The translations under genes were made by a program, and so were the position numbers. Below are positions 1 to 9,050 of a DNA stretch of 64,000 nt, one piece after another. Source of the DNA: Streptomyces rubellomurinus. Its GTDB lineage: Bacteria; Actinomycetota; Actinomycetes; Streptomycetales; Streptomycetaceae. Within the stretch, counting starts at the first letter, position 1; each line of letters begins with the position of its first letter. Under the pieces are notes generated by a model, which ran no database searches, was not told the origin of the DNA, and was given only the letters and a program-made list of their open reading frames with translations. The stretch lies in assembly GCF_000961885.1 (NCBI RefSeq), contig NZ_JZKH01000003.1, positions 1 through 64,000 of the forward strand. The letters run 5' to 3'.

Positions 1-88
1 GGTTACATTCCGAACCCGGAAGCTAAGCCTCACAGCGCCGATGGTACTGCAGGGGGGACCCTGTGGGAGAGTAGGACGCCGCCGAACA
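1..88 (+). rRNA. rrf: 5S ribosomal RNA, 3' part
   Basis: The first ~88 bases match the 3' three-quarters of an actinobacterial 5S rRNA. The loop B/helix III segment (CCGAACCCGGAAGCTAAG) and the helix IV/V region (GATGGTACTGC, then GGGAGAGTAGGACGCCGCC) are both recognisable. The 5' end lies before the window, so this is the end of an rrn operon transcribed rightward. The exact 3' end is estimated from the conserved GCCGCCGAAC ending. Confidence 0.95.
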
Positions 89-89
89 A

Positions 90-136
90 TTCTTCAGAAG
101 AACCCCCAGCCAGGGAAACCCGGGTGGGGGTTTTTC
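90..136 (+). terminator. rrn operon terminator
   Basis: A hairpin pairs AACCCCC (101-107) with GGGGGTT (126-132), with further GC pairing around a small AAA loop. A run of T at 131-135 gives a canonical intrinsic terminator right after the 5S gene. A short TTCTTCAGAAGAA palindrome (90-102) lies between the 5S end and the hairpin and may be a processing stem. Confidence 0.85.
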
Positions 137-186
137 GCGTTTCCGATGACCTCCGGTGATGATCTCCCGTGACGTATCGTCAACGC

Positions 187-1164
187 ATGGACGATCAGAC
201 AGCGGTCATTGCGAACAACGTGCTCCGCCCCGAGCAGCGCGACGGCGCCCTGCGTGTGCTGGCGGAGGCCCAGGCGGTCGACGGCCGGGCCGCCGTGTCC
301 GAGCAGGGCCGGCTCCGGCTCCGCTCCTCCGAGACTCCTCGCCCGGGCGTCACCCACTTCATCGAGGGCGAGGGCGAGGGTGAGGGCGACACCCCGGGCG
401 ACACCGTCCTCGGCTACGGCCAGCTCGAGGTCCCGGAGGGCCGAACCGCCAACCCCGCGGCCGAGTTGGTGGTGGACCCGGCGGCCCGCGGTCGTGGCCT
501 GGCCCGTCCCCTGGTCGACGCGGTGCTGGCGCGGGCCCACCAGGAGGGCCGCGACGCGGTGGACTTCTGGGTGCACGGCGGCCACCCGGCGGCCCGGCAC
601 CTGGCCGGGGCGTACGGCGCCGAACTGGTCCGGGAACTGCGGCAGATGCGCCGTACGGGCCCGCAGACCGAGGCCGTCCCGCTGCCGGCCGGCATCGAGC
701 TGCGGACCTTCCGCCCGGGGGAGGACGACACCGCCTGGCTGCGGCTGAACGCGCTGGCCTTCGCCCACCACCCCGAGCAGGGCTCCTGGACGGAGCAGGA
801 CCTGGCCGACCGGCTGGCCGAGCCCTGGTTCGACCCGGCCGGCTTCTTCCTCGCGACCCGCGACGGCGAGGTGGTCGGCTACCACTGGACGAAGGTGCAC
901 CCGGCCACCGCCACCGAGCCGGCGCTCGGCGAGGTCTACGTGGTGGGGGTCGACCCGGCCGAGCAGGGCAGCGGCCTCGGCCGCGCGCTCACCGCCGCCG
1001 GCCTGCGTCACCTGACCGGCTCCGGCGAGGGCGAGCGCGGCCTGGAGGCCGTCCTGCTCTACGTCGACGCCGACAACCCGGCGGCCGTCCGGGTGTACGA
1101 GCGACTGGGCTTCACCATCCACGAGGTGGACCTCATGTACCGGGCCCGGTACCGGTCGGCCTGA
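187..1164 (+). CDS. mshD: mycothiol synthase
   Basis: Acetylates Cys-GlcN-Ins with acetyl-CoA in the last step of mycothiol synthesis, the actinobacterial low-molecular-weight thiol. About 325 aa, slightly longer than the usual ~300-310, with two tandem GNAT folds. The N-terminal one carries RGRGLA (after VDPAA) and the C-terminal one EQGSGLGRAL, both acetyl-CoA phosphate-binding loops, followed by the typical ADNPAAVRVYERLGF ending. The ATG at 187 is preferred. An in-frame GTG at 169 is possible. No Shine-Dalgarno is visible at either, and TATCGT at 175-180 could be a -10, making the ATG leaderless. It sits alone after the rrn operon. Confidence 0.9.
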   Translation: MDDQTAVIANNVLRPEQRDGALRVLAEAQAVDGRAAVSEQGRLRLRSSETPRPGVTHFIEGEGEGEGDTPGDTVLGYGQLEVPEGRTANPAAELVVDPAARGRGLARPLVDAVLARAHQEGRDAVDFWVHGGHPAARHLAGAYGAELVRELRQMRRTGPQTEAVPLPAGIELRTFRPGEDDTAWLRLNALAFAHHPEQGSWTEQDLADRLAEPWFDPAGFFLATRDGEVVGYHWTKVHPATATEPALGEVYVVGVDPAEQGSGLGRALTAAGLRHLTGSGEGERGLEAVLLYVDADNPAAVRVYERLGFTIHEVDLMYRARYRSA

Positions 1165-1512
1165 CAGCGGGCCGACCGCCGACCGGTACGGCCCTGACAC
1201 CGGGCGGCCGGACGGGCGAGCCGAGCGGGACGGGCAAGGGGTGCGAATCGCCCGGATCCCTTGCCCCGACCGACTCAGCTTTCCTCCTGGCCATGCGGTG
1301 TTTACCGTGGATTCAATTGCTGCCGCGAAGATCACAGGATGAAGTCCGTAGTGTCTCGCTCGTGCAGAGTCGACCGCCACGCGCCGGTCGGTCCTGTAGG
1401 GACCGCGCCCGGCGGGTGGGCGCTGCTCCTGGGCTCCGCCCCGGGCGAGGACGACGGCCCGCAGAGCCATTCGCGTCCGGACGCCGTCCTGCTGCTGGAG
1501 GAGCTGGAACCC
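1165..1512 (+). promoter_or_regulatory. mshD-ppk intergenic region with a degenerate PHO-box-like repeat
   Basis: This 348-base gap holds no convincing gene. At 1300-1310 (GTTTACCGTGG) and 1311-1321 (ATTCAATTGCT) two abutting 11-mers resemble the PhoP direct-repeat unit, whose core is GTTCACC. They match 6/7 and about 4-5/7 at the core, at the correct 11-base phase. Streptomyces ppk genes are known to respond to PhoP, so this is a plausible weak operator about 190 bases before the ppk start. The match is partial. Confidence 0.4.
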
Positions 1513-3690
1513 ATGAGCATCCCCCGCCCCGTCTCTGCCCCGCTGTCGCCACCGGCCCGGATGTCCGGTGCGCTGGGGACACCGCCGGAGCTGCCGGCCA
1601 CGGACGAGCAGGAGCTCGACGCCCTGCCGCAGGGGCGATTCCTGGACCGCGAGCGCAGCTGGCTCGCCTTCAACGAACGCGTCCTGGAGCTGGCCGAGGA
1701 CCCGGAGATCCCGCTGCTGGAGCGGGCCAAGTTCCTCGCGATCTTCGCGAGCAACCTGGACGAGTTCTTCATGGTCCGGGTGGCCGGCCTGAAACGCCGG
1801 ATCGCCACCGGCGTCGCCCAGCGCAGCGCGTCGGGCCTCCAGCCGCGTGAGGTGCTGGACCTGATCTGGACCCGCTCGCGCGAGCTGATGGCCCGCCATG
1901 CCGCGGCCTTCCAGCAGGAGGTGCTGCCGGACCTCGCCGCCGAGGGCATCGAGGTGGTCCGCTGGCCGGAGCTCGCCGAGAAGGAGCAGGCCCGGCTGCA
2001 CACGCTGTTCCGGCAGAAGATCTTCCCGGTGCTGACGCCGCTGGCGGTCGACCCGGCCCACCCCTTCCCGTACATATCCGGGCTCTCGCTCAACCTGGCC
2101 GTGGTCGTCCGCAACCCGGTGTCCGGCCACAAGCACTTCGCCCGGGTCAAGGTCCCGCAGTCGCTGGCCCGCTTCCTGGAGGCCTCGCCCCAGCGGTACG
2201 TCCCGCTGGAGGACGTGATGGGCGCGCACCTGGAGGAGCTCTTCCCGGGGATGGAGGTGCTGGCCCACCACGCCTTCCGCGTCACCCGCAACGAGGACCT
2301 GGAGGTGGAGGAGGACGACACCGAGAACATCCTCAAGGCCCTGGAGAAGGAGCTGATGCGGCGGCGCTTCGGCCCGCCGGTCCGGCTGGAGGTCGAGGAG
2401 TCGATCGACCCCTACATCCTGGACCTGCTGGTGCGGGAGCTGAACATCACCGAGGCGGAGGTCTTCCCGCTGCCCGGGCCGCTGGACCTGACCGGCCTGT
2501 TCGGGATCGCCGAGCTGGACCGCCCGGAGCTGAAGTACCCGAAGTTCGTGGCCGGGACGGCCCGCGGGCTGACCGACGTCGAGTCGGCCTCGCAGCCGGA
2601 CATCTTCGCCGCGATGCGCGAGCGGGACGTCCTGCTGCACCACCCGTACGACAGCTTCTCCACCTCCGTGCAGGCCTTCCTGGAGCAGGCGGCCGCGGAC
2701 CCGGACGTGCTGGCGATCAAGCAGACGCTGTACCGCACCTCGGGCGACTCGCCGATCGTGGACGCGCTGATCGACGCGGCCGAGTCCGGCAAGCAGGTGC
2801 TGGTGCTGGTCGAGATCAAGGCGCGCTTCGACGAGCAGGCCAACATCAAGTGGGCCCGCAAGCTGGAGGAGGCCGGCTGCCACGTGGTCTACGGCCTGGT
2901 CGGGCTGAAGACCCACTGCAAGCTGTCGCTGGTGGTCCGCCAGGAGGGCGACACCCTGCGCCGCTACTCGCACGTCGGCACCGGCAACTACCACCCGAAG
3001 ACCGCCCGGCTGTACGAGGACCTCGGTCTGCTCACCTCCGACCCGCAGGTCGGCGCGGACCTCTCGGACCTCTTCAACCGGCTGTCCGGCTACTCCCGCC
3101 GCGAGTCCTACCGCCGCCTGCTGACCGCCCCGCGCGGCCTGCGGGACGGGCTGGTCTCCCGGATCCACAACGAGATCGCCAACCACCGGGCGGGCCGGCC
3201 GGCCCACGTGAAGCTCAAGGTCAACTCGATCGTCGACGAGGCCGTGATCGACGCGCTCTACCGGGCCTCGCAGGCCGGGGTGCCGGTGGACGTCTGGGTG
3301 CGCGGGATCTGCGCGATCCGCCCGGGGGTGGCGGGTCTGAGCGAGAACGTCCGGGTCCGCAGCATCCTGGGCCGCTTCCTGGAGCACTCCCGGATCTTCG
3401 TGTTCGGCAACAACGGCGATCCCGAGGTCTGGATCGGCAGCGCCGACATGATGCACCGCAACCTGGACCGCCGGATCGAGGCGCTCATGCGGATCACCGA
3501 CCCGGCGCACCGCGCCGAGCTGTCCGGGCTGATCGACCTCGGGGTGTCGGACGAGACCGAGTCCTGGCACCTGGGGCCGGACGGCGCGTGGACCCGCCAC
3601 TCGCAGGACGCCGAGGGCAAGCCGCTGCGGCACGTCCAGGACCTGCTCATCGACTCGCGCCAGCGCCGCCGGGCCGCCACCTCGCGCTGA
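1513..3690 (+). CDS. ppk: polyphosphate kinase 1
   Basis: Reversibly transfers the gamma-phosphate of ATP to polyphosphate. 725 aa with the four PPK1 domains: N-terminal ([18 protein letters not shown]), head, and two phospholipase-D-like catalytic domains. His487 in [10 protein letters not shown] corresponds to the autophosphorylated histidine (E. coli His435), and a second His lies in [12 protein letters not shown]. The ATG at 1513 follows GGAGGAGCTGG. The open frame extends upstream to 1261, but that part is low-complexity and lacks family similarity. Followed by a CHAD-domain gene, so polyP synthesis and a polyP-binding protein are adjacent; the pst phosphate uptake operon lies just beyond. 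Confidence 0.97.
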   Translation: MSIPRPVSAPLSPPARMSGALGTPPELPATDEQELDALPQGRFLDRERSWLAFNERVLELAEDPEIPLLERAKFLAIFASNLDEFFMVRVAGLKRRIATGVAQRSASGLQPREVLDLIWTRSRELMARHAAAFQQEVLPDLAAEGIEVVRWPELAEKEQARLHTLFRQKIFPVLTPLAVDPAHPFPYISGLSLNLAVVVRNPVSGHKHFARVKVPQSLARFLEASPQRYVPLEDVMGAHLEELFPGMEVLAHHAFRVTRNEDLEVEEDDTENILKALEKELMRRRFGPPVRLEVEESIDPYILDLLVRELNITEAEVFPLPGPLDLTGLFGIAELDRPELKYPKFVAGTARGLTDVESASQPDIFAAMRERDVLLHHPYDSFSTSVQAFLEQAAADPDVLAIKQTLYRTSGDSPIVDALIDAAESGKQVLVLVEIKARFDEQANIKWARKLEEAGCHVVYGLVGLKTHCKLSLVVRQEGDTLRRYSHVGTGNYHPKTARLYEDLGLLTSDPQVGADLSDLFNRLSGYSRRESYRRLLTAPRGLRDGLVSRIHNEIANHRAGRPAHVKLKVNSIVDEAVIDALYRASQAGVPVDVWVRGICAIRPGVAGLSENVRVRSILGRFLEHSRIFVFGNNGDPEVWIGSADMMHRNLDRRIEALMRITDPAHRAELSGLIDLGVSDETESWHLGPDGAWTRHSQDAEGKPLRHVQDLLIDSRQRRRAATSR

Positions 3691-3806
3691 CGCGACCACT
3701 GATGCGAGCCGCCCGAGCAGGCCCCCGGGGGAACCGGGGCCCGCTCCGGCGGTCGGCCACCAGCCCCGGGGGGACGGCCCCTGGGGGAACGGGGATCTAC
3801 CACGCC

Positions 3807-4895
3807 ATGACCGATGCGCCGATGACGGCCCAGGCGGCCTCCACCGCGACCGCCGGGGACATCCTTTCCGGCCGGCTCACCGCCCAGGCCGGAGCGTTCC
3901 TGCGCGCCCTGCCGCTGGCCGTGGGCGAGGTCGGCGCCAGACCGGGGACCGCCTCGACCGTCCCGGCGGCCGGTACGGCCGACCTGCTGCGGTCCGTCCG
4001 GCGGGTCGGGGGGCTGCTGCACACCTTCGGCGCGCTGTTCGAACAGACCTGGGCGCAGGAGTCGCGCACCGAGCTGCGCTGGCTGCTGAACCTGCTGGCG
4101 CTGGAGCCGGGCTACGTCCGCCGCTCGGCCCGGTTGCTCGGCGCGCTGGACTCGCTGAGCGGCACCGACCCGGAGGGCACCGGCATGCTGGTCGGGCACG
4201 CGGGCGCCCCGAAGGCGCGGGCCCTGCTGGACCGCCAGCTGACGCTGGCCCGGACCAGGGCGCACTCCACGGTGCTGCAGGAGCTGCGCTCGGCCCGGCT
4301 GCACGCGCTCGCGGACCGGATGACGCTGCTGGTCGGCGAGGCGCCGCTGCTGGAGTCGGCGGGCGGCCGGGCGTCGGCGGTGCTGCTGCCGCAGGCGGCC
4401 GCCGCGTTCACCGCGCTGTCCGCGAGCGCCCAGCAGCTGCCGCTGCAGCGGGCCGCGACGCCGTACGGCGGGGACGTGCTGCGCCGGCTGGGCGCGGTGC
4501 CGGCGGCCCGCGGTGGTGCGGACGCGGACACGGCGCTGGCCGCGGACGACGCGCCCTGGTCCCGGATGCGGATCCTGCTGAAGCGGGCCCGGTACGCGCT
4601 GGAGGTGTGCGGCCGCCCGTCCAGCGAGCTGGACGAGCTGGACGCGGTGCTGGGCCGCCACCAGGAGGCGGCGGACGCGGCGGTGACCGTCGCCACCGCG
4701 GCGCGCACGCCCCGGATCACCCCGGCGACCGCCTACGTGCTGGGCGTGGTGCATGCTGATCAGCGACTGGAGGTGGAGGCGGCACGGTACGCCTTCGGCC
4801 GCCGGTGGCCCGACCTCCCGCCCGGCTTGGACGGCTGGTTGGAACTGCCCCCTGCCGAGGGCTGGGGGAATCCCCCCGCACCACGAATGGCTTGA
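3807..4895 (+). CDS. CHAD domain-containing protein
   Basis: About 362 aa, built almost entirely of the CHAD (conserved histidine alpha-helical) domain. Basic residues recur on predicted helices, for example the LRSVRRVGGLLHTF segment at residues ~60-75 and the WSRMRILLKRARYALEVCG motif near residue 255. CHAD domains are known to bind inorganic polyphosphate, and this gene directly follows ppk, so a polyP-binding role is the best inference. The start at 3807 lacks a good Shine-Dalgarno. The stop overlaps the region of the next gene's GTG start, indicating translational coupling with the NUDIX gene. Confidence 0.85.
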   Translation: MTDAPMTAQAASTATAGDILSGRLTAQAGAFLRALPLAVGEVGARPGTASTVPAAGTADLLRSVRRVGGLLHTFGALFEQTWAQESRTELRWLLNLLALEPGYVRRSARLLGALDSLSGTDPEGTGMLVGHAGAPKARALLDRQLTLARTRAHSTVLQELRSARLHALADRMTLLVGEAPLLESAGGRASAVLLPQAAAAFTALSASAQQLPLQRAATPYGGDVLRRLGAVPAARGGADADTALAADDAPWSRMRILLKRARYALEVCGRPSSELDELDAVLGRHQEAADAAVTVATAARTPRITPATAYVLGVVHADQRLEVEAARYAFGRRWPDLPPGLDGWLELPPAEGWGNPPAPRMA

Positions 4896-4897
4896 GT

Positions 4898-5443
4898 GTG
4901 CACGAACAGTCGAGGACCGGGCAGCCGTGGACCGGGCGGCGGACGGTGGACGTCACCGCCGCCGGTCCGGCGTCCGCCCGGGTGGTCCTCGCGGCGGGCG
5001 CGGTGCTGTGGCTGCCGGGCCGGCCGAAGAAGAGCGGTCGGTTGGGCCGGCCGCGGATCGCGGTGATCCACCGTCCGAAGTACGACGATTGGAGCCTGCC
5101 CAAGGGCAAGCTCGACCCGGGCGAGGGCGTGGTCGAGGCGGCGCTGCGCGAGGTCCGGGAGGAGACCGGCTACGCCTGCGTGCTCGGCCCGGAGCTGCCC
5201 GCCCAGCACTACCTGGCGCAGGGCCGGCCGAAGGAGGTGCGGTACTGGGCGGCGGTGCCGGCCGGCGGGGCGTTCCGGCCGAACCGGGAGGTGGACCGGC
5301 TGGAGTGGCTGCCGGCCGGGAAGGCCCGCGCCCGGCTGACGCACGAGCGCGACCGGTTGCTGATCGATGCCCTGTTGGTGATCCTGGGGGCGCGGCCCGT
5401 GCGGACGAACGGGGAGCCGCCGGTGGCGGAACGGTGGAAGTGA
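4898..5443 (+). CDS. NUDIX hydrolase (MutT-like)
   Basis: 181 aa with a complete Nudix box, G-KLDPG-E-GVVEAAL-REV-REETGY, the Mg2+-binding pyrophosphohydrolase signature. PKYDDWSLPKGKL just upstream is typical of the MutT1-like/Ap(n)A-type subgroup. The GTG start abuts the end of the CHAD gene, and the three genes ppk-CHAD-NUDIX keep the same order in S. coelicolor. The substrate cannot be read from sequence; nucleoside or dinucleoside polyphosphates, or diphosphoinositol-type compounds, are possible. It ends about 65 bases before the PHO box of pstS. Confidence 0.88.
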   Translation: MHEQSRTGQPWTGRRTVDVTAAGPASARVVLAAGAVLWLPGRPKKSGRLGRPRIAVIHRPKYDDWSLPKGKLDPGEGVVEAALREVREETGYACVLGPELPAQHYLAQGRPKEVRYWAAVPAGGAFRPNREVDRLEWLPAGKARARLTHERDRLLIDALLVILGARPVRTNGEPPVAERWK

Positions 5444-5509
5444 TCTTCCCGAGCCCTTGCCGTGACGCAACCGTTACTACCTGACGTAGTTTCCTGGCAT
5501 CCCTCCGAG

Positions 5510-5553
5510 GTTCACTCCCCGTTCACTTGCGACCGGCTGTCGTGTCACTTACC
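5510..5553 (+). promoter_or_regulatory. PHO box (PhoP operator) of pstS
   Basis: Two perfectly abutting 11-base direct repeats, GTTCACTCCCC (5510-5520) and GTTCACTTGCG (5521-5531), match the Streptomyces PhoP direct-repeat unit. A third degenerate unit, TGTCACTTACC (5543-5553), lies exactly 33 bases after the first, so it is in 11-base phase with one unit missing. The site is about 120-160 bases upstream of the pstS start, as expected for phosphate-starvation activation of the pst operon. Confidence 0.9.
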
Positions 5554-5670
5554 CGGCCTAACTTCGGGACTACCGGAGGGCCGAACGGGCCCCGGACCAC
5601 AGCAAAACCCGTGCTCCGCCGTACCTGTACGGCCCGCGCGACGGGCAATGCCACAGAAAGGGACACCCCA

Positions 5671-6807
5671 GTGAAGCTCCAGCGGAACGGCCGCTCCAAG
5701 GCCCTCGCCATCGGTGCCATGGCGCTCGTCAGCTCGCTGTCGCTCGCCGCCTGCGGTTCGGACGACAACAGTGACACCAAGGCGTCCGGTGGCTCCAGCG
5801 GCTCCGCCGCGGCCAGCGCCGCGGTCAACTGTGGCAAGAACGGAACGCTGCTCGGCGCCGGTTCGACCGCCCAGGCCAACGCCATGGACGTGTGGAAGGC
5901 CAGCTTCGGCGCCGCCTGCTCCGGCATCACCGTCAACTACAGCGGTGGCGGCTCCGGCGCGGGTGTCCAGCAGTTCAACCAGGGCAAGGTCGCCTTCGCC
6001 GGCACCGACTTCGCCCTGAAGCCCGCCGACGTCGACGCCTCCAAGGCCGTCTGCACCGGTGGCAAGGCGATCGACCTGCCGATGGTGGCCGGCCTGGTCT
6101 CGCTGGTCTACAACATCGACGGCGTCGACAACCTGGTCCTGGACGGCCCGACCGCCGCCAAGATCTTCGACTCGCAGATCACCAAGTGGAACGACCCGGC
6201 CATCGTCGCCCTGAACCCGGGCGCCAAGCTCCCGGACGCCGACATCGCCTCGTTCCACCGTTCGGACGACTCCGGCACCACCTACAACCTGACCTCCTAC
6301 TTCGCCAAGACCTCCGGCGGCGCCTGGACCGCCGAGCCGAGCAAGGCGTGGAAGGGCAAGAACGGCCAGTCCGCCAACGGCAGCGCCGGCGTCTCCGCCC
6401 AGATCAAGCAGGTCAAGAACTCGATCGGCTACGCCGAGCTGTCCTTCGCCCAGCTGAACAACCTGAAGAGCGCCAAGATCTCCACCGGTGCCGCCCAGCC
6501 GGTCGAGGCGACCGCCGCCAACGCCGCGCTCACCCTGGCCTCCTCCACCATCTCGGGCACCGACGGCGACCTCGCCCTCACCCTGGACTACGGCACCAAG
6601 GCCGACAACGCCTACCCGATCGTCCTGGTGACCTACGAGATCGCCTGCGACAAGGGCAACAAGGCCGAGACCCTGGACACCCTCAAGTCCTTCCTGAACT
6701 ACACGATCAGCGACGCCGCCCAGAAGTCGATCGGCGACAAGGGCTACGTCCCGATGCCCGCCGCCATCGGCGACAAGGTCAAGGCCGCCGTCGGCGCCCT
6801 GGCCTGA
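5671..6807 (+). CDS. pstS: phosphate ABC transporter substrate-binding lipoprotein
   Basis: Captures extracellular phosphate for the PstSCAB transporter. 378 aa. It has an N-terminal lipoprotein signal peptide with lipobox LAAC near residue 27, a Ser/Gly-rich linker, then the periplasmic-binding fold with GAGSTAQ, SGGGSGAGV and SDDSGTTYN phosphate-contact segments. Starts with GTG at 5671 behind AGAAAGGGA. First gene of pstSCAB, behind a PHO box, and followed by a long stem-loop that probably keeps downstream expression lower than pstS. Confidence 0.97.
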   Translation: MKLQRNGRSKALAIGAMALVSSLSLAACGSDDNSDTKASGGSSGSAAASAAVNCGKNGTLLGAGSTAQANAMDVWKASFGAACSGITVNYSGGGSGAGVQQFNQGKVAFAGTDFALKPADVDASKAVCTGGKAIDLPMVAGLVSLVYNIDGVDNLVLDGPTAAKIFDSQITKWNDPAIVALNPGAKLPDADIASFHRSDDSGTTYNLTSYFAKTSGGAWTAEPSKAWKGKNGQSANGSAGVSAQIKQVKNSIGYAELSFAQLNNLKSAKISTGAAQPVEATAANAALTLASSTISGTDGDLALTLDYGTKADNAYPIVLVTYEIACDKGNKAETLDTLKSFLNYTISDAAQKSIGDKGYVPMPAAIGDKVKAAVGALA

Positions 6808-6820
6808 CCCGACAGGACCA

Positions 6821-6868
6821 CCGGTGGGACGGCCCCGTGAGCGAGGGGGGCAGGGGCCGTCCCACCGG
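6821..6868 (+). terminator. pstS-pstC intergenic stem-loop (attenuating terminator)
   Basis: Perfect 16-base arms, CCGGTGGGACGGCCCC (6821-6836) and its complement (6853-6868), with a 16-base loop and no T-run. Placed directly after the abundant binding-protein gene and inside an operon. Such a structure typically stabilises the upstream mRNA and partly terminates, giving PstS in excess over the membrane and ATPase subunits. Confidence 0.8.
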
Positions 6869-6957
6869 AACGCACGAACCCAGCACCAACGTCCGGGGCA
6901 CCGCCGCCATGGTGCCGTCCCCCCGCCGGGGCGGCGCCACCAGACCGGAGTAGACCA

Positions 6958-7935
6958 ATGACTTCATCCCCCCCTGCCGCCCCGCGAGGCAGGGAACGCC
7001 GAGCGCGCGACAGCCGCGTCGGCGACAAGATCTTCATGAACTTCGCCCGCGGCGCGGGCATCCTGCTGCTGGTCATCATGGCCGCGATCGCCGGCTTCCT
7101 GGCCTGGCGCTCGGGCCTGGCCCTCAGCAAGAACGACGGCAACTTCTTCACCACCTTCGAGTGGACGCCGGACGCCCCGAAGCCGGTCTTCGGCATCGCC
7201 GTCCTGGTCTTCGGCACCATCGTCAGCGCCCTCATCGCGATGGTGATCGCCGTCCCGGTGGCCATCGGGATCGCGCTGTTCATCTCGCACTACGCGCCGC
7301 GGCGGATCGCCCAGCCGTTCGCCTACCTGGTCGACCTGCTCGCCGCGGTGCCCAGCATCGTCTACGGCCTGTGGGGCGCGCTCTTCCTGGTGCCGCACCT
7401 GGACGGCCTGACCAGCTGGCTCAACCAGTACCTCGGCTGGACGTACCTCTTCGACCAGACCCAGTCCGGCACCCCGCGCAACCTGTTCACCGTCGGCATC
7501 CTGCTGGCGATCATGATCCTGCCGATCATCACCGCGGTCTCCCGCGAGGTGTTCCGCCAGGTGCCGCGGATGCACGAGGAGGCGGCGCTCGCGCTCGGCG
7601 CGACCCGCTGGGAGATGATCCGCACCGCGGTGCTGCCGTTCGGCCGCCCCGGCGTCATCTCGGCCTCCATGCTCGGCCTCGGCCGTGCGCTCGGCGAGAC
7701 CATCGCGGTCGCGGTGGTGCTCTCCTCCAACAGCGTCCTGTCGCTGCACATCCTCGACGCGGGCGGCGGCACCTTCGCGCAGAACATCGCGCTGAAGTTC
7801 GCCGAGGCCGGCGAGAACGGCCGCAACGCGCTGATGGCCTCCGGTCTCGTCCTGTTCGTCATCACCCTGCTGGTGAACGGTGCCGCGCGACTGATCATCG
7901 CCCGCCGCAAGGAGTACTCGGGGGCCAACGCATGA
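6958..7935 (+). CDS. pstC: phosphate ABC transporter permease PstC
   Basis: Inner-membrane channel subunit of the high-affinity phosphate transporter. 325 aa, about six transmembrane helices, with a cytoplasmic N-terminal tail rich in Arg and Pro. The BPD-transporter EAA loop is visible as HEEAALALGATRWEMIRTAVLPFGRPGV. The ATG at 6958 follows CCGGAGTAGACCA. Its stop overlaps the pstA start (ATGA at 7932-7935), so the two permeases are translationally coupled. Confidence 0.97.
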   Translation: MTSSPPAAPRGRERRARDSRVGDKIFMNFARGAGILLLVIMAAIAGFLAWRSGLALSKNDGNFFTTFEWTPDAPKPVFGIAVLVFGTIVSALIAMVIAVPVAIGIALFISHYAPRRIAQPFAYLVDLLAAVPSIVYGLWGALFLVPHLDGLTSWLNQYLGWTYLFDQTQSGTPRNLFTVGILLAIMILPIITAVSREVFRQVPRMHEEAALALGATRWEMIRTAVLPFGRPGVISASMLGLGRALGETIAVAVVLSSNSVLSLHILDAGGGTFAQNIALKFAEAGENGRNALMASGLVLFVITLLVNGAARLIIARRKEYSGANA

Positions 7936-9008
7936 GTGTCGTCACCACCGTCCCCGAGGACGCCCGGCCGCAGACCGGCCCGAAGCTCACCGCCAACCGC
8001 CTGCCCCGCTGGACCCCGCCCGCCGTGGCGGCCGGCGCGATCGCGCTCGGCTGCGGGATCGGTGCCGCGGGCGGGCTGGAGAGCCACCTGCAGTGGGGCC
8101 TGATCTCGGCGCTGCTGTTCCTGCTGGGCGGCTACCTGATCTCGGCCCGGGTCGAGGGCCGGCGCCAGGCCAAGGACCGGCTCGCCACCTCGGTGGTCTG
8201 GGTCGCCTTCATCCTGGCCGTGGTCCCGCTGGTCTCGCTCACCGTGTACACGATCCAGCAGGGCATCGGCGTGGTGGACGGGAACTTCCTGAGCCACTCG
8301 ATGAAGGGCGTCATCCAGACCGGCAAGGGCGGCGGCATCTACCACGCGCTGCTCGGCACCCTGCAGCAGGTCGGCCTGGCCACCGTGATGGCCGCCCCGA
8401 TCGGCCTGCTGACCGCCGTCTACCTGGTCGAGTACGGCCGCGGCGGGCTCGCCAAGGCCGTGACCTTCTTCGTCGACGTCATGACGGGCATCCCGTCGAT
8501 CGTCGCCGGCCTGTTCGTCTTCTCGCTGTGGAACCTCGCCCTCGGCTTCAACTACTCCGGCTTCTCGGGCAGCCTCGCGCTGGCGATCCTGATGATCCCG
8601 GTCGTGGTCCGCTCCACCGAGGAGATGCTCAAGCTCGTCCCGAACGAGCTGCGCGAGGCCTCGTACGCCCTCGGCGTGCCGAAGTGGAAGACGATCCTGC
8701 GGATCGTCCTCCCCACCGCGATCGGCGGCATCACCACCGGCGTGATGCTCGCGGTCGCCCGCATCACGGGCGAGACCGCCCCGGTGTTGATGCTGGTGTT
8801 CGGCGCCGACTACATCAACAGCAACCCGTTCGACGGACCGCAGCAGTCCCTGCCGATGTACATCTGGCAGCAGTACTCGGTGGTCAACAACGACAACGGT
8901 TACGCCCGTGCCTGGGGTGCGGCGCTGGTGCTGATCGCCTTCGTGATGGGGCTCAACCTCATCGCCCGGGGCATCGCACGCTGGCGCTCGCCCAAGGGCG
9001 GACACTGA
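7932..9008 (+). CDS. pstA: phosphate ABC transporter permease PstA
   Basis: Second membrane subunit of PstSCAB. 358 aa. Two helices in the first ~90 residues precede the six-helix permease core. The EAA-type loop reads LREASYALGVPKWKTILRIVLP, coupling to PstB. The start codon overlaps the pstC stop. A 42-base gap with an AGAGAAGCAACG ribosome site leads to pstB. Confidence 0.97.
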   Translation: MSVVTTVPEDARPQTGPKLTANRLPRWTPPAVAAGAIALGCGIGAAGGLESHLQWGLISALLFLLGGYLISARVEGRRQAKDRLATSVVWVAFILAVVPLVSLTVYTIQQGIGVVDGNFLSHSMKGVIQTGKGGGIYHALLGTLQQVGLATVMAAPIGLLTAVYLVEYGRGGLAKAVTFFVDVMTGIPSIVAGLFVFSLWNLALGFNYSGFSGSLALAILMIPVVVRSTEEMLKLVPNELREASYALGVPKWKTILRIVLPTAIGGITTGVMLAVARITGETAPVLMLVFGADYINSNPFDGPQQSLPMYIWQQYSVVNNDNGYARAWGAALVLIAFVMGLNLIARGIARWRSPKGGH

Positions 9009-9050
9009 GCGACCGACTGACGTACGAAGAAGACGAGAGAAGCAACGATC

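Noticed and set aside
94..3699. A 1201-codon open frame on the minus strand opposite mshD and ppk
   Set aside because: It is antisense to two clear genes, is extremely rich in Arg/Gly/Val/Asp with no domains, and such frames arise from third-position GC bias in this genome.
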